NCBI GenBank assembly: GCA_963422465.1
Contig: OY730169.1
Location: 4,402,001 to 4,466,000, forward strand
Length of the DNA: 64,000 nucleotides
Reading direction: 5' to 3'
Source of the DNA: Lichina pygmaea
Taxonomy: Eukaryota > Ascomycota > Lichinomycetes > Lichinales > Lichinaceae
The notes under the pieces are model-generated. The model saw only the letters and a program-made list of their open reading frames with translations. It was not told the origin of the DNA and searched no databases. Position numbers and translations under genes: made by a program. This document shows, in pieces, positions 42,351-52,648 of the stretch (the first letter of the stretch is position 1; every line of letters starts with the position of its first letter).

Positions 42351-43745
42351 ATGACACTAAAAAAGAAAAAACCCACTTCTTTAGAAACCAATCCCAGAGC
42401 ACCACTAGCCACACCAGCTTCCAGTCTCTCTAACACTCAAGCCAGTCCTCCCACCACTGAAAGTACTATACAGAAAGACTGGGAACTTCTTAACTCCTGG
42501 CTGAAAACCCAAACAGTTCCAGAACCAGTCAGAAAAAGCTGGGAGAACCTTAAGCAAAAACTCTCTGCAGAGCTGCAGACTAGCACTGTCCAACCTCTAG
42601 CTTCTGGCATTACTAACAAGATTATCCAGGAGCTTGAAAACCTCAACAAACGTCTAGATAGACAAGAGGCAAACCCATCTTATGCACAGGCAGCTGCAAA
42701 AACTTCCTCTGCTCAAATTCCACTAGCTTCCAGAATTCTCAAAGAGGTTCTGGTACACCCTGGACACCAGACTCCAGACATGGCCAACAGAACCCATGTC
42801 CAGCTCTTCCAAGCTCTCCAAGACAGACTCCCAAGCCCTTATAACAAACAGATCAGGGCAGTGAGAAAACTCCCATCAGGGGATATTCTTATTCACACAG
42901 AGAGCCAGGAAACTAAGCTTTTTCTGGAAAAGGATTCCTCCTGGACTGCAACTATCTTCAACACAAAGGCAATAGTCCAGCCCAAGAGATTCCCAGTTCT
43001 GGTTCATGGAGTCAGAACAGCAGATATCCAGCCAGAGAATCTGGAGGACACCTGCAAAAAAATCCAGACTAGCAACCCTTCTCTTGGCAAACAGATCACT
43101 ATTCTGAGAGCCTATTGGTCCAAGAAATCTATAGCTCAAAAGAAACAGGTCACCTCTCTCCACCTGGATCTCTCTACTCCCCAACAGGCCAATCTTCTTA
43201 TTGAGAATGGACTAGTGCTGGGACACAGACTACATGAAGTGGAACTCTTCCTGGCAAACACAGTTATTGCACAATACTTCAAGTGCTTTGGCTATAGCCA
43301 CCAAGCTCATGCCTGCAGGAACAGAACTGCCTGTGGAGCATGTGGTGGACAACATGAGAGGAGAGCATGCCCAATTCCTGAAAACTTGCTGAAACCAAAA
43401 TGCTGCAATTGCCAGGGATCTCACCCAGTCTGGGCTAGCACATGCCCAGTACGCCAGGAAGCAGCCAAGAGAGCCAGGGAAGCTTGGATTTCACGCCCAG
43501 GGAAGTATGAGATCCCAATCTCTACATCTCTGACACCAGTACCCCAATCTCCAGCTACATCTTTCTCTTTCTCCCAGCCACTCCCAGGGGGGAAAAAATG
43601 TAAAACAGCTGAGCCAACCAGAAGCTCAGAGAGAATCAGGGGAAGCTGTCCAGAAGTTCAAACTCTTGGGGCAAGATCAACAAATAATAAGGGAAAAGTA
43701 TCAGCCAACCCTTTCAAGATCTTTGAAGATAAGATGTCTACATGA
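42351..43745 (+). CDS. LINE ORF1, Gag-like protein with zinc knuckles
   Basis: 464 residues from ATG 42351 (MTLKKKKPTSLE); the frame is also open upstream, but with no earlier ATG in good position. The N-terminal third is Ser/Thr/Pro-rich, with a helical segment (IQELENLNKRLDRQE). The middle carries an RNA-binding-type region (VLVHGVRTADIQPENLED). The C-terminal part has cysteine knuckles of CX2CX4HX4C type (CFGYSHQAHAC, CGACGGQHERRAC, CCNCQGSHPVWASTC). It packages LINE RNA. Its TGA overlaps the ORF2 ATG (43742-43745). Intact in this copy. Confidence 0.88.
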   Translation: MTLKKKKPTSLETNPRAPLATPASSLSNTQASPPTTESTIQKDWELLNSWLKTQTVPEPVRKSWENLKQKLSAELQTSTVQPLASGITNKIIQELENLNKRLDRQEANPSYAQAAAKTSSAQIPLASRILKEVLVHPGHQTPDMANRTHVQLFQALQDRLPSPYNKQIRAVRKLPSGDILIHTESQETKLFLEKDSSWTATIFNTKAIVQPKRFPVLVHGVRTADIQPENLEDTCKKIQTSNPSLGKQITILRAYWSKKSIAQKKQVTSLHLDLSTPQQANLLIENGLVLGHRLHEVELFLANTVIAQYFKCFGYSHQAHACRNRTACGACGGQHERRACPIPENLLKPKCCNCQGSHPVWASTCPVRQEAAKRAREAWISRPGKYEIPISTSLTPVPQSPATSFSFSQPLPGGKKCKTAEPTRSSERIRGSCPEVQTLGARSTNNKGKVSANPFKIFEDKMST

Positions 43746-46700
43746 AAGACTCAAAGCTCACACTTCTCCAGTATAATGTGCAAAAAAGCCAATCAGTCCA
43801 AGAGCTACTTCTAACAACCTCAGCTCTTCAAGAGGTGGACATTATTGCACTTCAAGAACCCTGGAAAAACCCTCACCTGGAGATAAGCACCTCTACTGTT
43901 TTCTCTTCTTTTCTTCCTCTTTACTGTCCAGAGATTGGTAGAACACTTTTTCTTATTAATAAAAACCTGAAACTCTCTTCTCTTCATCCTACTTTCTGGA
44001 GTAAAGACTTTATTTCTCTTGAAATCTACTTGGAAAACTCTTCTACTTCTCTTTGGGTGCATAATCTTTACTTTACCCCATCAAGTCAAGAAAACTATAC
44101 AGAGGCATCAGAAGCTCTTCTCTGTTTACTCCAAAATGTTTTACAAGCACAAGGACAACATATTCTTCTCACAGATTCAAACCTCCACCACCCAGACTGG
44201 TCAAAGAAAAGAAGACTGTACTCTGACACTGCAAACAAGTTCCAAAGTCTAATGAAAGATTTAAATCTGGATTTAGCTATTGCACTTTTTACTCCCACCA
44301 GAGCAAGATCTCTTTCAGAAAAACCATGTTCTGCAATTGATCTGTCTTTTATTTCTTCTTCTCTTTCTAACTCCCTGATTTTCTCTAAAGTGGCTCTCCA
44401 GTTCTTTCATGGGTCTGACCACAGACCTATACTAACTAGCCTGGACCTGGATCCTCCAAGGAAAACCTGGAAGCCAGAAAGGAACTGGAAGACACTGGAC
44501 TCAAACCTTGCAAGAGTAGAGTGTGAGAAGCTACAGCTACCTTCCCACTTTCAAGACAAGAATGAAGTGGATAAGTACTTGGAGTACCTGGACAACTTTC
44601 TCCAAGAAGTGGCAAGCAAATGTACACAGCTCCAGAAGCAATCTGGTCACTCAGTTCCCTGGTGGAACCAAGACATCCAAAACAAGGTTAGAGAGGAAAG
44701 AAGAGTAAGAAGACAAGTTCTTAGAGGACAGGCATCCCAAGAAGACCTTGAGCAAGCAACTAAGAACAAGAAAAAAGTAGTCAGAGAGGGAAAGCAGACC
44801 ACCTTCAGACAACAAGTCTATGAGCTAGCCAGTTCTTCAAAATTCTGGAAGCTTGCAAAGTGGGGAAAAACAAAAGCCAACAGGACTCCTGATCTTCCCC
44901 TGGTCCCAGATTTGGAAACACAAGAAGGACTAGCTAAAACCTTTGAGGAGAAGACAAAAGCATTCTCAGCCCAGTTCTTCCCCAAAGCACTTGTTCCAGA
45001 ACCAAGTACAGAGAGTTCCCAGAGTACTCCAGAGATCCAGCTCTCTCAGGAAGTTACTGCTGAAGAAGTGGAACAAATCCTGAACAAAAAGAAACCTTTC
45101 ACAGCAGGGGGAAAAGATAAGCTGCCAAATGGATTTCTGAAAGCTCTGGGTTCCAAGTTCTGCCAAGCTATGGCTGTTCTCACATCAACATGCTGGAGAC
45201 TGGAATACTTTCCAGAGAGGTTCAAGAATGCAAAGACAGTCTGTCTAAGAAAACCTGGTAAAGGATGCTATAACCAAGCTAAAGCCTGGCGCCCTATAGC
45301 TTTGCTAAACACAACTGGCAAGCTGATGGAAGCTATTACAGCAACCAGGCTAAGCAAGGTAGCAGAAGAAGCTAGACTTTTGCCAGAAATCCAGATGGGC
45401 TTCAGGAAAGGAAGATCAACTGAATCAGCACTTTTCCTACTAACTTCCCAAGTGGAAAAAGTCTGGAAGGAAGGCATGGTTGCATCTCTACTTTCTCTGG
45501 ATATCTCAGGAGCCTATGACAGAGTTCTACCTAAGATCCTCCAACAAATCCTAGAGAGAAAAGGAATTCCTCTCTGGCTATCTTCCTGGATTCTCTCTTT
45601 CTGCACCAGTCGTTCTACCACTCTTGTGTTTGATGACTCTGAGTCTTCTGCTATTCCTATTCACTGTGGAGTTCCCCAAGGTTCCCCTTTATCTTCTATT
45701 CTGTTTCTATTTTATATTTCTGAACTTCATGAAACTGTACACTCTTCTTCCACTGGTGTTTCTGCTCTGGGATTTGCAGATGATACAAATCTGCTTGCAT
45801 TTGGACACTCTAAAAAGCAACCTTCTGAAGTTGAAGAACACATACCTCAAATGTCTATCATGGGCTGCAAGACATGGAATGGTCTTCTCTCCTGAGAAAT
45901 ATGAAATACTTCATTTTTCCAGAAGAAGATCAGACAATCTTCAGCTTAAGCTCAGACTGGGGAATGTGATTCTAAGACCAAAAGAAGAAGTGCGAGTATT
46001 AGGAGTGTACCTGGATGCAAAACTCCACCGGCATAAGCACCAGAGAATTATTCTTCAAAAAGCTCAGAAAGCACTTTCCTCTCTTTCTAGAACTTCATAT
46101 TCTACTTGGGGTTTCCCAGTCCTCACATCACGTCTTGTGTACACTGCAATACTCAGATCTTTACTGAGTTATGCTGTGGGGATCTGGTTCAATCCTCTAA
46201 GAAAATCTTCTAATATCTCTTCTCTTAGCACATTCCAGAACAAATGCCTGAGACTTATTGGAGGTGCCTTCAAAGCCACTCCATCTTTCTTATTAGAGAG
46301 TGAGCTTTTTCTTTTACCTCTAGATCTCTATTTCAAATTTCGCACAGCCTGTTTTCTCTCTTCTATTCAAACCTCCTCTCTGAAAACACTTCTGGACAAT
46401 ATCTTTTCCAATATCTCCCACTATGCCTCTTCTGTGAAGAAACATTTAAAGGAATCCTCAACTATCTCCCCCTATTGGAAGTTCACTTGGTTAAACCAAT
46501 TAACTACTAACCAGGCTAGTTCAAAGAAAGAACTACAGAAACTCTTTGTTAAAGAGTGGGAAAACCAATGGGAGGAGAAGAAAAGAAGAAGCTACTCTGG
46601 GTGGCAGGTGTTTTGTCAAAAGCCTCACCACAACAACCTGAAGCTCTACAAAAAGCTACAGAAAGCTGAGGCAAGTCTACTACTACAAACCAGAACTGGG

Positions 46701-46982
46701 AGAATTGGCCTGGCAAGTTTTCTATTCAGAGCTGGAGTTCCAGATTTTCCTACCCCTTTATGTGTCTGTGGTCAAGCGGAAGAGACAGTGAAACCTATCA
46801 CCTCTTCATGCTCTCTTTATTCAAGTCAAAGACAGCAAGCTCCTTTTAATTCTCAAGATTTCACTTCTATTATTTCAAACCCAGAGCTTCTACAGAAGTT
46901 TCTATACTGGTTCATGTCTTTGAAAAGACTGAACCAGTTTAATCTAGCTTTCAAACTCCACTATTCACACTCTAATATCTAG
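43742..46982 (+). pseudogene. LINE ORF2 (endonuclease + reverse transcriptase), one-base frameshift
   Basis: Frame 1 runs 43742-45895 and frame 2 is open to 46982. The natural reading shifts by +1 at an A5 run (45812-45816), as if one A had been added. The APE-like endonuclease shows LLQYNVQKS, DIIALQEPW and GSDHRPIL. RT shows AWRPIALLNTTGKLME, GFRKGRSTESALFLL, SLDISGAYDRV, GVPQGSPLSSILF and the catalytic GFADDTNLL just before the shift. After the shift come HGMVFSPEKYEILHFSR and RLVYTAILRSLLSYAVG. The C-terminus carries a Cys cluster (PLCVCGQAEETVKPITSSC). No RNase H is seen. Either this copy is inactive or the shift is an assembly or sequencing slip in a homopolymer. Confidence 0.88.
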
Positions 46983-47161
46983 AAGTCTTCTTTCTACCAG
47001 TCACTACAAGATTTCCTTTTGCTACATCCTCTAGTCACCCCCAGTCCTCAGTTTTTATTCCTCTAAAGGTTTTCTGAAGAAAATCACTCTTAGCTAGAAG
47101 ATCTGCATGGCTGAAAAGCTACTATCAGTGTAAGAATCAAACAAATAAATAAAAAAAAAAA

Positions 47162-47175
47162 ACAAGCGACAGACT
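47162..47175. repeat. Right target-site duplication of the LINE
   Basis: ACAAGCGACAGACT, directly after the poly-A tail and identical to 41832-41845. Confidence 0.92.
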
Positions 47176-48139
47176 GCGTCCGCAGAGGATCAAAGTCGAG
47201 ACGAAGATACAGATGACGAAGACCGGGCGGCGCGACAATGCTTCGAGCGATGCGGAGACGCGATGCCACCCTGCTTTCCGGAGTGCATGGGTCTGCGGGT
47301 GAGCTGTTTCGGCACTAAGTTCACCGCAAGTCTTGGGTCCCGTCTGATTGATGACGGCAAAAAGGGCGACGTCTTGGCCGTCTGGAAGCCAAGCGACGCC
47401 GAAGATGCCTGCCGGAGGCTGTGCCCACACTGCAAGCCCCAAGATGAGTGCGACAAGCTGTGTGTGATCGACAAGTACCTGGACCTAGACTGTCTCGGGC
47501 AGGACTGCTCTGCTCTGGGTCTCCTTTGCAGCGCGCACTGAAAACAGGCCATCAAATAGGGACAAGTTCACAGCCGGTCCGCGAGTGCTACCAAGAGCGG
47601 CCAATGCCACCGTCGTTATCACGTCAACGATCGACGCGCCAACCAGAACCATTCACGCCATCATCACGCCAGAGCACAGACTCCTTCCGAAGGGCTTCGC
47701 TGTCCTCTGCGACGACCACGACGCAGACTCGACGACGGTCGCGCACGGGACCACCGACACGGAGGCTCTGCCTTGCGCGAAGCCAACACTCCGGGAGAAT
47801 CCTGACCGACGTCGCACCGAGGACGATGACGATGATGATGACGACGACGACGACGATGCTTGGCGCCACTACGCCGCTGCATCCAAGGGCCGAGCCTACG
47901 CAACTCCGACGCAACGCTCGGCCGCTGCCGCGCTCTCGCTCGGTCGGCGCAGGCCCCGGACGGTCAACGCAGGCGGCAACAAGAGAGGTTCGCTCCACTC
48001 GTCCACGTCCCGGACGACCTCTCCAACCTTACACGCGGGTGACGTCGCAGGGACGATCGCGGCGGGGAATCTGTTTACCTTGATCATCTGCCCATTGCTG
48101 CTGAGCACCGCCGTCTCGTTTGCTTTCGGCATGCTGTGA

Positions 48140-49416
48140 TACGGTTGGGCGTGACGAGGGGCTTTACTTTCGTCGCTCCTGCTCCTAACCCTCCTACGAA
48201 GCGGGAAATTTCCGGAGGAGATTCTCGGGGGGAGTTCTCATTGGGGGTCTTTTTTGATGGATGGATACTGTACTTGGTACTACCATAGCATAGTAGCACA
48301 GCATAGCACAGCATCGCATAGCTTAGCTTAGCTTAGCTTAGCTATCGCGCGCGGTACCGCCACTACTACGTACCATCTCCCCCACCCTCACAACCATGCC
48401 ATGCTCGTACTATACCATTGCCTTGCCTTTCCCTTCGTCACGGCAAGGCACATCAGTCCTCTCAAGTACACGGGCACCGCACCCTTCCATACATTATTTG
48501 GTGCCTCTTCGTTTCTCCCCATCGCCCCATCTCCCCATTTCCACATCTCATCTCCTCATCTTTTCAAATGGTCAAACGCTGCGAGAATACCGAGAGGAGA
48601 GAACATGGGCTGTGAATGGAAACAGTACTATGGGAAGAGAGAGAGGAGAGGAGGAGTGTGTTGGGGAGGAAAGATGAGGAAGTGGTAAGGAAGGGGGGGG
48701 GGGGGGGGGGGGGGGGAAGAGGGCTGTGGATGATGAACAGTCCAAGGCGACTTGTATGTGTTGATGGAATGATTTAGTGTACGGATACTGGAGGTAGTGT
48801 GGGTACTGATATTGTGCGTAGAGTGCGTAGAGTGCGTAGAGTGCGTACAGTGTGTACCGTGCATACTGTACGCCATGCTGTGAGTACTGTGCTTCGTTCT
48901 GTGGGGACTGTACTTACGTAGATGATGTACTGCATGTACTTACGGTGCGTCGTGCTGTGAGGACCATAGGTAGCTTGGGTCGATGGTGTCTGCTGTGCCG
49001 GAATGAGTACGAGAGAGGTGACTTGTACAGTACGTACGTTACGTACAGGTGTCCGATACTGTAGGGCAAGAGAGGGTGTGGAGAGGATAAGACAGAGGAG
49101 GATAGAACAGTACAGTACAGGACGGGACAGGACAGGACAGGACAGGACAGGACAGGACAGGAAAGCTCTAGTGTCTTTGCCAATTTCCCCCCCTTCTCCG
49201 GGTTAGTGGATGACGCTGGAGATGGAGGGAAAGATTGATGTTATGATGGAGAAGCGATGGAAGAAAGAAAGAAGGAAAGAAAAGTTTGGCCGTGAGAAGT
49301 GGGGGACGGGAAACAAGCACTGAATACCCGAGCGGGAATATATAGGATGGATAGGTACAAAGCTTTCGGGGTGGGAAGGTCTTTGAACACACACAAAACA
49401 CCAAGAAATCTAAGTC
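48140..49416. other. Intergenic region with simple repeats, downstream of PRE4
   Basis: Contains AGCATAGCAC/GCTTA repeats (48285-48345), a 24-nt G run (48693-48716), AGAGTGCGT 9-mer repeats (about 48816-48850), GTAC palindromes (48895-49045) and a GGACA pentamer repeat (49116-49160). No gene supported. Confidence 0.55.
49116..49160. repeat. GGACA pentanucleotide tandem repeat
   Basis: About nine tandem copies of ACAGG, the first with one change. Confidence 0.9.
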
Positions 49417-50478
49417 TTAATTGACCTGCGTTCCATAGCCCTTGATACCGTCGGCGAAAGCCCAGCTCTGATCCTCGAGTTTCTGGTCGTCCTGGATGTC
49501 GATGCCTTGACTGGTGACGACGCCGATGGAGTAGCTGTCCAGGCTGCGAGCATCGCGGTAGAAGAGCACCTTCATGCACTCCTTGACGGCGTTGACGGCC
49601 GTGTCGCGATCGATGCCTTCGACGTCCTTCTCGTCCTCGGCGAGACGGCGCAGGATCGGCTGGGCGAGGTGGGCGCCGAAGCCCGTGGCCAGGGTCGGCG
49701 CGCTGAACGTCGTTCCCAGCAGGTCGACGCTCGACAGGAACGGCTTCCCGTCGTTGTCCGTGCCGGCGACCAGGATCTGGTTCCACAGCGGGTTGAAGTC
49801 CGATCGCCGCTTGTACATCACCTTGCTGAGGTAGGTGTGCAGGTTCTGCGCGTTCAGCCGTACCGATCCCGGCGCGTCCTTGTCCGGCCGCGCAGGATCC
49901 TCCGACGGCGAGTGGTGGTGCGCCTGCGACTCTCGTACCTCGACCGACGTCAGGAAGCGCGAGATGTACTGCAGATCGGAAACGTCGCCGCTGATGCCGA
50001 CGATGGTAGACGCCGCGAAGGGAAGAAGTCGCTTGACGTCGCGGAAGCGCGCAAGAGAGCCGTACGAAGCTGGTGAGAGTAGGAGATCGTGAGTATTGAT
50101 CGAAAGAAGGCAACGATGCTCCACCGACACGACGTGGTGCACTAGTATAGACAGATAGGCCAGCAAGCAACCCACCCAGATTATCTGCAGCGATAACAAC
50201 CCCATCTTTGAACTTGACCGCCACCACCGACGTTCCCGTGACGATGGGGCTCTGTGTATGTTGACTTGGGACAGCGGGGCCGGTCTGTTGCAAGAACGAA
50301 GCGTCGTATGGGCCATAGACATCGTCTCTGGGCTACGCGGGACTCGACGCGTCAGCGACGATGTCACCAGTTGGGGCGTAGGTCTGGAACCAGCAGGATC
50401 CCTGCGTCCGGTGACAGCACGGGCTGTGACGTGAGCGGAAGAACTTACGCGACCCCATCCGTGAGGGAAGTGGTTCAT
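49417..50478 (-). CDS. PRE4: 20S proteasome subunit beta7
   Basis: Non-catalytic beta-ring subunit of the 20S proteasome. Minus-strand exons: 50478-50449, 50332-50176, 50069-49417; 279 residues, slightly longer than yeast Pre4. Exon 1 is MNHFPHGWGR. Exon 2 has the propeptide and SPIVTGTSVVAVKFKDGVVI; it joins exon 3 to read AADNLASYGSLARF. Further signatures are VGISGDVSDLQYI, NPLWNQILVAGTDNDGKPFL and CMKVLFYRDARSLDSY. As expected for beta7, the mature N-terminal Thr is not linked to active-site chemistry here. An insert (SEDPARPDKDAPGS, near 49900) lies between two helices. PRE7 lies about 2.2 kb to the right. Confidence 0.95.
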   Translation of the reverse strand: MNHFPHGWGRVSSSAHVTARAVTGRRDPAGSRPTPQLVTSSLTRRVPRSPETMSMAHTTLRSCNRPAPLSQVNIHRAPSSRERRWWRSSSKMGLLSLQIIWVGCLLAYLSILVHHVVSVEHRCLLSINTHDLLLSPASYGSLARFRDVKRLLPFAASTIVGISGDVSDLQYISRFLTSVEVRESQAHHHSPSEDPARPDKDAPGSVRLNAQNLHTYLSKVMYKRRSDFNPLWNQILVAGTDNDGKPFLSSVDLLGTTFSAPTLATGFGAHLAQPILRRLAEDEKDVEGIDRDTAVNAVKECMKVLFYRDARSLDSYSIGVVTSQGIDIQDDQKLEDQSWAFADGIKGYGTQVN

Positions 50479-51350
50479 CTTGGCTGCGTCGGGGAACGAG
50501 GAGAGAGCGACAGCTAGGAGAGGCTGTAGCTGCAGCTGAAAAGATGCCAATGAAATAGGAGCTTGCGGTGGCGTCAACAGATCTCTCGCTCTTTGCTGAG
50601 TGGTTGTAATATTCAAGTAGCACCCGAGGCAGCTACTTGAAGCTTCAGGGGACGCAACCAGGCAAGCAAGCGCCAGACTAGCGACGGCAAATTAGTCGCT
50701 CTAGCCGCGATAAACTACGGTGTCCGCATGACATCTTCGCTACCGTAGCAGCGGCCCATCGCTGACATAAGTGGCCCAATATATCGACGTCGCTCTCGTC
50801 GGGCTACCGGAGTATGGTCTTTTTCTGGTACGAGGTACAGTAATGTAACAGCCATCTCTCACGCGAGACAACGTTGAGAACCGACCTCGGACGGTCGTAC
50901 CGTAAAAACTACCGTACCACATTACGAAAGCCAGAGAGAAGCCCGTGGCCTTCAATAGGACCATGAATAGGCGCTGAATAGGCGCGGTGATCGCTATGGA
51001 AAACACCTTGTCAAAGCAGCCATGTGTAGGATCTCGAGGAACTTCCTTTACGTAGCTACAATTCCAGAGTGGCTCATTTCTCCTGTTCTCTGCGTCTTCT
51101 CATCCATGACCAACAAAGTTATACAATGTGAGCTGGAAGATAACGCCGGTCGATTAGCTGTCTGGCCAATGGACCACGAGGAGCAAGAACACTGGCTCCT
51201 TCCTTCTAAAGGAGGTCGACATGTAGAGAAGGCGAGAACGAGTCACTTGCTGTCCGTTGATAATTTGGTGGTGCATGACACAAGATGGGGTCCCCGGTAC
51301 AAGACGCAAGTAGGTTACAGAGGATGACAAAACGGAAATGCCCACGTCGA
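50479..51350. other. Intergenic region between PRE4 and the HCNGP-like gene
   Basis: PRE4 promoter at the left. GCAGCTACTTGAAGCTTC (about 50630) resembles GGCTACTTAAGCGCC in the PRE7 upstream region. The small ORF at 51022-51327 has no recognisable similarity. No gene supported. Confidence 0.45.
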
Positions 51351-52374
51351 TCAGTCCCACCTACGGCTCGATGCTGTCTGTCGTCGTTTCTCGCCGTTCG
51401 ATGCCGTCGGCGTCCGCGATCGTTCTCGATCGAGCCCGGCCATGATTCGCTCGGCGGCGCTTCTCCCTGCCGGCGGTGGTCTGGCCGGGTCCGTCGGTCC
51501 TCGTGCGGAGGCACTGCTCGCGCCGGCTTGCTCTGCAGACGCGGGCACAAAGTCCAAGGCCTGTCTCTGACCCGCTCTCTTCTCGTCCTCTCTTCGCCTG
51601 AGGATGTCCTGTTGGGCGATGGCCAGTTCCTCCTTGTAAGCCGAGGGCGGAAACGCCGTAGGGTCCCAGATCTCCTTGGGCAGGGACGTCGCGTATTGCT
51701 CTTGCTCGCTGATCCCTGCAAAGTCCATCAATTTTGTCAACAGGCTCGGGTTCTTCAGCGCGCTCGACTTGGCGAGTTTCTCGTTGAAGTGTACCCCCTG
51801 CTTCTTCAGCTCGAGGAAATGGTCGAACTTGGCGCTCGTGCTGGCATCAGGCGTCCTCGGCGGTGACGGCGGTACGTCTAGGTTTGGAGCTGCCGGGAGG
51901 GTCAAGTCCCGGATCAACGAGCGGTTCAACACGTAGGGACTGGCGGATCTAAAGGAGCCGTTGGCAGTATCGACCGGCATCGACGGCCCAACCTGTGCCA
52001 TGGGCCCCACGGGCGGTCCCTCGGCCGTAGCTTGTCGAAGGGTGTCATTCTGAGACCTTGTGCTCAGCTCAGCATCGAGCGCTTGCTGGCGTAGCGCAGC
52101 ATTCCGTTGTACGAGGAATCTGTCCGCTTAAACAGTCAGGTCCGACCCCGCAAAGATTTGGACCGAGATGTGTAACAATACCTGGCTGCAGTCGATTTCC
52201 AGCATCATCGTTCTGCGGGGGTTGAGCAGCCTGGAGTCTGGATTGTCAGCCTTCCAAGCAGATGGCTCTGTGCACCAGGCGTTCCTCAGAGCGTACCTGT
52301 AGCTGTGCCCTTTGCCCGAGCCTGTCGTTTCGGTCCTCCTCGTCGCTGCTGCCATAATCGTCAAGCCCGAGCAT
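51351..52374 (-). CDS. HCNGP/SAP30BP-like nuclear protein
   Basis: The HCNGP family (human SAP30-binding protein) acts in transcription or splicing. Minus-strand exons: 52374-52297, 52230-52182, 52126-51351; 300 residues. Exon 1 encodes the family N-terminus MLGLDDYGSSDEED. Exon 3 holds the domain: SAKFDHFLELKKQGVHFNEK, LKNPSLLTKLMDFAGISE, YATSLPKEIWDPTAFPPSAY. The tail after about residue 220 is Arg/Ser/Ala-rich. Splice sites keep frame; introns are 66 and 55 nt. It is divergent from PRE7, with 274 bp between start codons. Family match is from memory and fairly firm; biochemical role in fungi is not established. Confidence 0.82.
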
Positions 52375-52648
52375 TGCCACTGCGCATCCCACTGCGCTTT
52401 CCACATTCGACCTTTGCTGGCCCCGGGAGATTGGGCGTCGAGGCAACCGCGCTTAACAAGGTAATGAGCTTTGACGCGCGGCTACTTAAGCGCCAGGCAG
52501 CATTGGCCGCGACTTAGACGCGCGTCGCGCTCTATACTCCGTACCCTAGCGGTACGTACTCTACTGGTAGAGCTCAGTTCTGCGGCGGCTCTGCTAACTT
52601 AGGTAGCGGCCTACTGGATCTGAAGCTACCGTTCTCAGCATCACCACA
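52375..52648. promoter_or_regulatory. Divergent promoter region of HCNGP-like gene and PRE7
   Basis: The only sequence between two divergent start codons, so it must hold both 5' leaders and core promoters. It contains CGCG-rich segments and GGCTACTTAAGCGCC (about 52483-52497). No TATA box seen. Confidence 0.5.

Larger units (their letters stand above)
41846..47161 (+). mobile_element. Nearly full-length Tad-like LINE retrotransposon
   Basis: About 5.3 kb with a 5' leader (41846-42350), ORF1 with CCHC-like knuckles, ORF2 with endonuclease and reverse transcriptase, a 3' UTR and a poly-A end (about 47151-47161). A perfect 14-bp target duplication flanks it, so the 5' end is the real insertion boundary. 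ORF1 and ORF2 overlap by ATGA, as in Tad-type elements. There is no recognisable RNase H domain after RT. Only about 13 CpG dinucleotides are visible by eye in the whole element, against a CpG-rich flank. ORFs are almost free of nonsense changes, so the copy is young and little affected by RIP. Confidence 0.9.
41469..48139 (+). pseudogene. Secreted cysteine-rich, probably GPI-anchored protein gene, split by a LINE
   Basis: The left part starts at 41469 with a signal peptide (MLHKSIFLVALQVAIIRPATA). Proposed exons are 41469-41602, 41670-41728 and 41787 onward, the last running into the LINE target site at 41845. The right part resumes in the same frame at 47176 and encodes a Cys-rich segment with CFERC, CFPEC and CRRLCPHC spacing. 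It either stops at 47541 or, by a GT...TTTGCAG splice (47462-47531), continues to 48139 through an Asp-rich stretch to a hydrophobic C-terminus (AGNLFTLIICPLLLS) like a GPI signal. Signal peptide, Cys-rich domain, low-complexity stalk and GPI tail describe a surface protein or candidate effector. Function unknown. The insertion should prevent a full product. Confidence 0.65.

Noticed and set aside
45811-45817. A-rich slippery sequence as programmed -1 frameshift in LINE ORF2
   Set aside because: The frame needed downstream is +1, not -1, and there is no obvious stimulatory structure; a one-base insertion is simpler.
47263-47541. Independent small Cys-rich gene starting at ATG 47263
   Set aside because: The frame continues upstream to the LINE target duplication and joins the signal-peptide part in frame, so it is better read as the downstream half of the split gene.
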